In this document: positions 60,143 through 64,000 of the stretch, piece by piece
How the letters are laid out: every line of letters begins with the position of its first letter
How positions within the stretch are numbered: the stretch's first letter is position 1
Assembly: GCF_900016645.1 (NCBI RefSeq)
Contig: NZ_CDGJ01000132.1
Source of the DNA: Acididesulfobacillus acetoxydans
GTDB taxonomy: Bacteria; Bacillota; Desulfitobacteriia; Desulfitobacteriales; Desulfitobacteriaceae
DNA length: 64,000 nucleotides
Strand: one strand, 5' to 3'
Translations under genes and position numbers: made by a program
The notes under the pieces: model-generated
Seen by the model: the letters and a program-made list of their open reading frames with translations, nothing else
Databases searched by the model: none
What the model was told of the DNA's origin: nothing

Positions 60143-60895
60143 CTAGCGGTCACGATCGCGGGCGGGAGGCTGGGAAGGTGTTTTAAGCTTGAGTTTATGA
60201 GTGGCATCAGTGTGACCGGCCAAGTTGGGCCGGCGGGCGACCGGCGCCTGTAGCCCGCGCTGCGTCTGAGGATGTTCGTGGTCATGAGGATGTCCGTGAT
60301 CGTGGGGATGTGCGTGATCGTTGGGGTGTTCGTGATCATGAGGATGATCGTGAGGATGATCGTGATCATGAGGATGTGCGTGATCGTGGGGATGTTCGTG
60401 GTCATGGGAATGTTCATGCTCCAAACCCAAAAGATGGGCTAACAAATGGTCTTTGTCCGCCAGGTCGTCAAGCCAGCCGTCGTTGGCGTCTTCTTTGCAA
60501 TCCAAAGCATGGATATAGGGTTTGATGTCCAACAAGGGAGTGCCGTTGAAAACATCGATGCCGCTGATGACGATTTCATTGCCGCTGATTTCTTTTACCT
60601 CCACTATGCTTAAGCCGATGGGGTTAGGGCGGTGGGGTGAACGGCTGGCGAAGAGACCGACTTCGACTCCGGGTGCCCAGGGAGGATCCGCTGTTAAGTT
60701 CGGTTTTGCGGCTTTATCCATGTAAAAAAGCACGTAGATGTGGGTGTAGGATTCTAAACGTTCCAGGGCCGGCACATATTCCTCATCCAAAGAAAGCCAG
60801 AATTCCCCGGAGGCGTTTTTGTTAGGCTGAGGGGGCGCGTTTAAAGAGAAATACGGGGTATGAATGGTGCCGATAGGGTGAAGTTCAAATCCCAT
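60143..60895 (-). CDS. tsaA: TsaA-like tRNA m6t6A37 methyltransferase family protein with histidine-rich tail
   Basis: A 250-aa protein. Residues 1-145 are a TsaA/TrmO domain, with PIGTIHTPY at the start, the family signature RSPHRPNPIGLSIVEV near 85-100 and DVFNGTPLLDIKPYI. TrmO methylates a modified adenosine in threonine tRNA. Residues 160-208 form a tail made almost only of histidine, aspartate, glutamate and proline, which resembles nickel- or zinc-storage tails. The ending (after QTQRGLQAPVA) returns to ordinary sequence. ATG 60895 follows AAGGAGG. The tail may give it a role in metal handling. Confidence 0.85.
   Translation of the reverse strand: MGFELHPIGTIHTPYFSLNAPPQPNKNASGEFWLSLDEEYVPALERLESYTHIYVLFYMDKAAKPNLTADPPWAPGVEVGLFASRSPHRPNPIGLSIVEVKEISGNEIVISGIDVFNGTPLLDIKPYIHALDCKEDANDGWLDDLADKDHLLAHLLGLEHEHSHDHEHPHDHAHPHDHDHPHDHPHDHEHPNDHAHPHDHGHPHDHEHPQTQRGLQAPVARRPNLAGHTDATHKLKLKTPSQPPARDRDR
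60270..60420 (-). repeat. 18-bp tandem repeats coding for the His-rich tail
   Basis: On the minus strand, imperfect units of 18 bases encode HPHDHx repeats. The plus strand shows recurring GTGATCATGAGGATG and GTGATCGTGGGGATG blocks. Such repeats expand and contract by slippage. Confidence 0.8.
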
Positions 60896-61309
60896 GTCAT
60901 TTTCCTCCTTGTAAGGTGCCTGTGTGTATTGCGCTCTGACCGGATGTTGACCTTGTCTCCGGTCAAGGTACGGTTTCGCACGCGGTTTCTTCTGCAAAGG
61001 CTAGCAGCGCTTTACCGGTAGGTTAACGCTCCTTTATCAGTATGTTAACCCTATTTGTGTCATTCCGCAAGCGAAGTAAATCATGCTATTGTCCATTTGC
61101 TGAACGTATGGATGAGCGAGCGCATAGCGGGCGAATGGAACATCCCGTAGAGGACGGGGGCCTGTTGCGCAGGTCATTCTAAAGCGATTTGGATGATTTC
61201 GCCAAACCAGGGCAGGCGAGGGTTATGGCTCTTGCCGGAACATGCGCGCATAAAAATCTCATAGGTTGGAATTGGAGGGCAAACGGTAGAATCGGCTCGT
61301 TCAACTGCC
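60896..61309. other. Intergenic region, nothing clear
   Basis: No gene is supported. The repeated GGTTAAC (61020-61026) and GTTAACC (61043-61049) form a short inverted pair. Small open frames here lack ribosome sites. Confidence 0.4.
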
Positions 61310-61337
61310 TTGCTCTTTCCCTCTCCTATCATATAAT
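61310..61337 (+). promoter_or_regulatory. Possible sigma-A promoter for the AbrB-RelE fusion gene
   Basis: TTGCTC at 61310-61315 and TATAAT at 61332-61337 are separated by 16 bases, ending 26 bases before the ATG at 61364. The -35 element is weak. Confidence 0.4.
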
Positions 61338-61363
61338 AGAAGCAAGAGAAAGGAGGGCTTTCC

Positions 61364-62044
61364 ATGGAAACCTATAGAGTGAAAGTCGGTACGACCGGAG
61401 AGGTTGCTTTGCCGTTGGAACTGCAGGACGTGCTTGGCTTAGTTCCAAACGATACCTTGGAACTGAGGGTTGATACCCAGGGAGTCCTCCTGGTGCGGGC
61501 GGAAGGCCACTCAGTGGGCCCGTTGGTGGACTTTTTTGAAGATCTGATTTTGCAGGATTTGCGTTGTGACGGGTGTGCGGGTGACGTGTTGAAAAACCGG
61601 ATTCTAGAACAGAAGATCCAGCTGAGTCACAGCATGGATCGCCTGGCTCAAGAAGGGCACCGCGCCCAAAGGCACAGGCAAACAGTGCCTTGGCGGGAAT
61701 CCCCGGAATTGCGGCGATTCGCAGTGGCGGAGGAGGAGAACGGCGCCTATCAGGTGATGATGACGGCCAGAGTCGAGCGGGAGATGCGGGGACTTTCGGC
61801 GCAAACATTGAAAGCGGTCGCCGCCGTGCTCGAAAGTTTGGAATGGGACCCGACCGTGTTCAAACGCCTGAGAGGACCTTATTATGAGACATACCGGGTA
61901 GCTTTTCCGGACCGGGGACGGGATGATTATCGGGTGATTTATACCGTCTTCGGGGGAGAGAATTTGGTGACCGTGCTGAATATCGGGAAACGGTCCAAAC
62001 TGTATGAACAATTGAAAACCCTGGCCCGAATGGCGCAGCATTAA
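61364..62044 (+). CDS. AbrB/MazE-like and RelE-like domains fused in one chain
   Basis: A 226-aa protein. Residues 1-48 resemble the SpoVT/AbrB swapped-hairpin DNA-binding fold (TGEVALPLELQDVLGLVPND), often an antitoxin. Residues 50-120 form a helical linker with C68 and C71. Residues 128-220 resemble a RelE/ParE toxin or phage Gp49-type fold: FKRLRGPYYETYRV, then DDYRVIYTV and NIGKRSKLYE. In most toxin-antitoxin loci these would be two genes. ATG 61364 follows AAAGGAGGG. The single chain could be a self-neutralised toxin or a regulator that has lost toxicity. It ends before a terminator at 62240. Confidence 0.75.
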   Translation: METYRVKVGTTGEVALPLELQDVLGLVPNDTLELRVDTQGVLLVRAEGHSVGPLVDFFEDLILQDLRCDGCAGDVLKNRILEQKIQLSHSMDRLAQEGHRAQRHRQTVPWRESPELRRFAVAEEENGAYQVMMTARVEREMRGLSAQTLKAVAAVLESLEWDPTVFKRLRGPYYETYRVAFPDRGRDDYRVIYTVFGGENLVTVLNIGKRSKLYEQLKTLARMAQH

Positions 62045-62239
62045 AGCAGACGGCGAGACTCCGGCTCCCTAAACCGGAATAGGTGTCACGTCAGGTGTCG
62101 GGTGTGAATGTTTTGTCGACCGAACGCAGCGGCACGGGTTCCCGGGTAGCTTCTTGTTCAAAGCCGGCTGTTCTTCTCGATGGCCACAAGGGTATCGTGC
62201 CAAAGGTATCGTGTCAACGGTGGTATAGCGTCACAGTAG

Positions 62240-62270
62240 GGAGGCCCTATCGAAAGGGCTTCCTTTTCTT
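62240..62270 (+). terminator. Probable terminator after the AbrB-RelE gene
   Basis: GGAGGCCCT (62240-62248) pairs with AGGGCTTCC (62255-62263), with one G-T pair, followed by TTTTCTT. It lies about 195 bases after the stop. Near-repeats of AGGTATCGTG occur just upstream (about 62190-62220). No gene is supported between 62045 and 62483; a TATAAT sits at 62436-62441 before glpP. Confidence 0.7.
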
Positions 62271-62483
62271 ACGCACTGGAAGAGAGATGCACACATCTTA
62301 TTTTGCCAAGAATAGTGAGAGCATAGCATAATCCGCAGGAGGTGTGCAGATGGCTATAGAAGCCATTGAGAAGAGTAGGAGGCCCTGAGATCCGGGCGGC
62401 TATACAAACATCTGGCTATGCTGCCAAGCCCATGCTATAATGCCTATGGCGACAGAAGCAGGCGGTGACGGGGGGCAAGGACA

Positions 62484-63065
62484 GTGCACAGGACTTTCAA
62501 GGGGGTTTTGGCGGATAGTCGGATTGTTCCCGCAGTGAAACATTTGCAGGATTTAGCGGAAGTCCTCAAGATCCCCTGGGTATCCGTGATCTTTCTTCTC
62601 GGCGGGGAAATCGGCGGCCTGGATGAGGCTTTGCGCATGTCGCGGAAGCATCCCGAGAAATTTATTTTTGTTCATCTGGATTTGCTGGAGGGTATCGGCA
62701 AGGACGCGGCAGGGATTCGTTTTCTCAAACACTTGGGATTGCAAGGTGTGGTCTCGGTAAAGTGGCAGCTGCTGAAGTATGCCAAAGAACAGCACATGCT
62801 TACCGTGCAGCGGCTGTTTCTGGTGGATTCGGAAGCCATACACACCGGATTGCGGGTGATAAGCAAAGTCACCCCGGATGCCCTCGAAGTCCTTCCTGCC
62901 ACAGTGCCGAAATTTGCGATTGAACAATTTCGCCAGGCGACTGACCTCAGTATCCTCGGAGGCGGGCTCTTGCGGGATGAGGCGGATGTCCGTCTGGCTC
63001 TCTTAAATGGGCTCACGGCCGTGACGGCCAGTCGCCGGGATATTTGGAACCTGCATTTGACGTAA
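62484..63065 (+). CDS. glpP: Glycerol-3-phosphate-responsive antiterminator GlpP
   Basis: An RNA-binding antiterminator, 193 aa, TIM-barrel-like. In Bacillus, GlpP with glycerol 3-phosphate lets transcription pass a leader terminator upstream of glycerol genes. Family features are visible: VIFLLGGEIGGLDEA near residues 32-46, FVHLDLLEGIGKD near 58-70, GVVSVKWQLLKYAK, and the end GGGLLRDEADVRLALLNG. GTG 62484 follows GCAAGGA. A glpA gene with a terminator in its leader lies 150-220 bases downstream, as expected for its target. Confidence 0.92.
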   Translation: MHRTFKGVLADSRIVPAVKHLQDLAEVLKIPWVSVIFLLGGEIGGLDEALRMSRKHPEKFIFVHLDLLEGIGKDAAGIRFLKHLGLQGVVSVKWQLLKYAKEQHMLTVQRLFLVDSEAIHTGLRVISKVTPDALEVLPATVPKFAIEQFRQATDLSILGGGLLRDEADVRLALLNGLTAVTASRRDIWNLHLT

Positions 63066-63213
63066 AAGCTAATGAGGCGTAAAATAACATTGACCAGAAA
63101 AAGTGCTGTGGACTCAGTAGATAAGCAGGGTCATGCCGACCCGGTAAAGTTGGGTGCCGGAAAAGTCAAGACGGATAAAATTTGATGAAAGCTTGGCTGA
63201 GAGAGCGGGAGAA

Positions 63214-63263
63214 GCCACCGGAGAAAGCGTCTGAGGGACGGTTTCTGCGGTGGCTATTTGTTT
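63214..63263 (+). terminator. Leader terminator before glpA, probable GlpP target
   Basis: GCCACCG (63214-63220) pairs with CGGTGGC (63248-63254), and an inner stem pairs AGAAA and CGTC with GACG and TTTCT, followed by TATTTGTTT. It lies 22 bases before the glpA start, so glpA expression requires read-through. Confidence 0.85.
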
Positions 63264-63284
63264 GGTAAGGGCGGGGAAGAAGAC

Positions 63285-64000
63285 ATGGTGCGTTATTCGG
63301 CGCAAGTGGTTATCATCGGCGGGGGGGCGACAGGTGTCGGTATATTGCGGGACCTGAGCCTGAGAGGCATATCTTCCATCCTGGTGGAGCAGGGGGACTT
63401 GGCGCACGGTACCAGTTCACGGTTCCACGGCCTTTTGCACAGCGGGGCCCGTTATGCGGTCAAAGATCCGGTTTCGGCGGCCGAATGCATTCGGGAAAAT
63501 AACATCCTCAAGCAGATCGCACCCGAATGTGTGGCAGCTACGGGAGGATGGTTTGTCCAATTACCGGGGGATGAGGTTGACTACGCACAAGCCTGGCTCA
63601 AGGGGTGTGAGAGAACGGGGATTCCGGTGCACGAAGTTCCCCTGGAGGAAGCCCTGAAAAGGGAACCTCTGTTGGCGAAAGAAGCCCTGCGCGTGTTTGA
63701 AGTGCCGGACGCCGCGGTGGACGGCTTTAAACTGGTCTGGGAGAACGCGAAGTCCGCCCGCCGCTGCGGAGGACGCTATCTGACTTACCACAGGGTGGAG
63801 GCGATTCTGCGCGAAGGGGAGGGAGTGGCCGGAGTTCGGGGAGAAAATCTTCTCACAGGGGAAAGTTTCACGGTTGAGGCCGGAATGGTTGTGAATGCGA
63901 CCGGAGCCTGGGCCGATCGGCTGGCGGCTTCGGCGGGCGCTTCCTTGGAAGTAGTGCGCGATAAGGGAATACTTCTGGCTTTCAACCACAGACTCTTTCA
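63285..64000 (+). CDS. glpA: Glycerol-3-phosphate dehydrogenase, GlpA/GlpD type, N-terminal part (runs off window)
   Basis: A membrane-associated flavoenzyme that oxidises glycerol 3-phosphate to dihydroxyacetone phosphate. The open frame continues to the last base of the window (239 codons seen). The FAD-binding VVIIGGGATGVGILRDL is near residues 8-24, followed by LVEQGDLAHGTSSRFHGLLHSGARYA, a strongly conserved GlpA/GlpD stretch, and VVNATGAWADRLA further on. The lack of the first-domain differences typical of GlpD favours the anaerobic GlpA, but the distinguishing C-terminus is not visible. ATG 63285 follows GCGGGGAAGA. Confidence 0.9.
   Translation, partial: MVRYSAQVVIIGGGATGVGILRDLSLRGISSILVEQGDLAHGTSSRFHGLLHSGARYAVKDPVSAAECIRENNILKQIAPECVAATGGWFVQLPGDEVDYAQAWLKGCERTGIPVHEVPLEEALKREPLLAKEALRVFEVPDAAVDGFKLVWENAKSARRCGGRYLTYHRVEAILREGEGVAGVRGENLLTGESFTVEAGMVVNATGAWADRLAASAGASLEVVRDKGILLAFNHRLF

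Noticed and set aside
60270..60420. CRISPR array
   Set aside because: The periodic sequence is an 18-bp in-frame coding repeat for histidine-rich residues, without spacers or cas genes.

Overview
The window looks like a chromosome segment of an anaerobic, spore-former-lineage Firmicute of the Desulfitobacterium/Desulfosporosinus/Acididesulfobacillus type (Peptococcaceae sensu lato). This is inferred from strong AGGAGG-type ribosome binding sites, frequent GTG and TTG starts, mid-range GC, OpuC/GbsR-type Firmicute families, and non-pyrrolysine MttB-family methyltransferases. The species cannot be fixed from sequence reading alone. No rRNA, tRNA or CRISPR array was seen.

Region by region: 1-6000 is an accessory edge with the tail of an IS3 transposase, a highly structured inverted-repeat element, an amidohydrolase, a 14-helix drug exporter and a frame-broken unknown gene. 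From about 6.2 to 30.3 kb lies a large methylotrophy locus: two sigma-54 activators; a first methyltransfer module (corrinoid protein plus two MttB-family methyltransferases); a glycine-betaine-type ABC importer; a LivKHMGF-type ABC importer; and a second module (two more corrinoid proteins, two more MttB proteins, a hydantoinase-like ASKHA protein, a DUF1638 protein and an MtgA-like methyl-tetrahydrofolate methyltransferase). Three near-perfect -24/-12 promoters head the three parts, each with inverted repeats about 100-180 bp upstream. From 30.5 to 46.6 kb is a choline/betaine-aldehyde oxidation island: GbsR-like repressor with a promoter-proximal operator, type III alcohol dehydrogenase, APC permease, betaine-aldehyde-type dehydrogenase, a divergent MttB protein, a tungsten aldehyde:ferredoxin oxidoreductase with its polyferredoxin, a wrecked second aldehyde dehydrogenase behind a second copy of the GbsR operator, and an OpuC-type betaine importer with CBS domains. 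From 46.6 to 48 kb is a graveyard of gene remnants (sugar-binding protein, Uma2, Fic).

From 48 kb to the end are mostly housekeeping and stress genes: recQ, a frameshifted OPT transporter, pyrimidine-nucleoside phosphorylase, a two-gene AmmeMemoRadiSam set, a two-component system whose sensor has a methionine-rich loop, Mn catalase, DoxX, a TsaA-like protein with a histidine-rich tail, a single-chain AbrB-RelE fusion, and glpP followed by a terminator-controlled glpA that runs off the window.

Working model (inference): choline or a related amino alcohol is imported and oxidised to a betaine by the Gbs-like enzymes and possibly AOR/ferredoxin. The betaine, or betaine imported directly, is demethylated by MttB-family enzymes onto a shared corrinoid protein, and MtgA passes the methyl group to tetrahydrofolate for energy metabolism. 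Two sigma-54 activators probably switch the demethylation modules and importers on when substrate is present.
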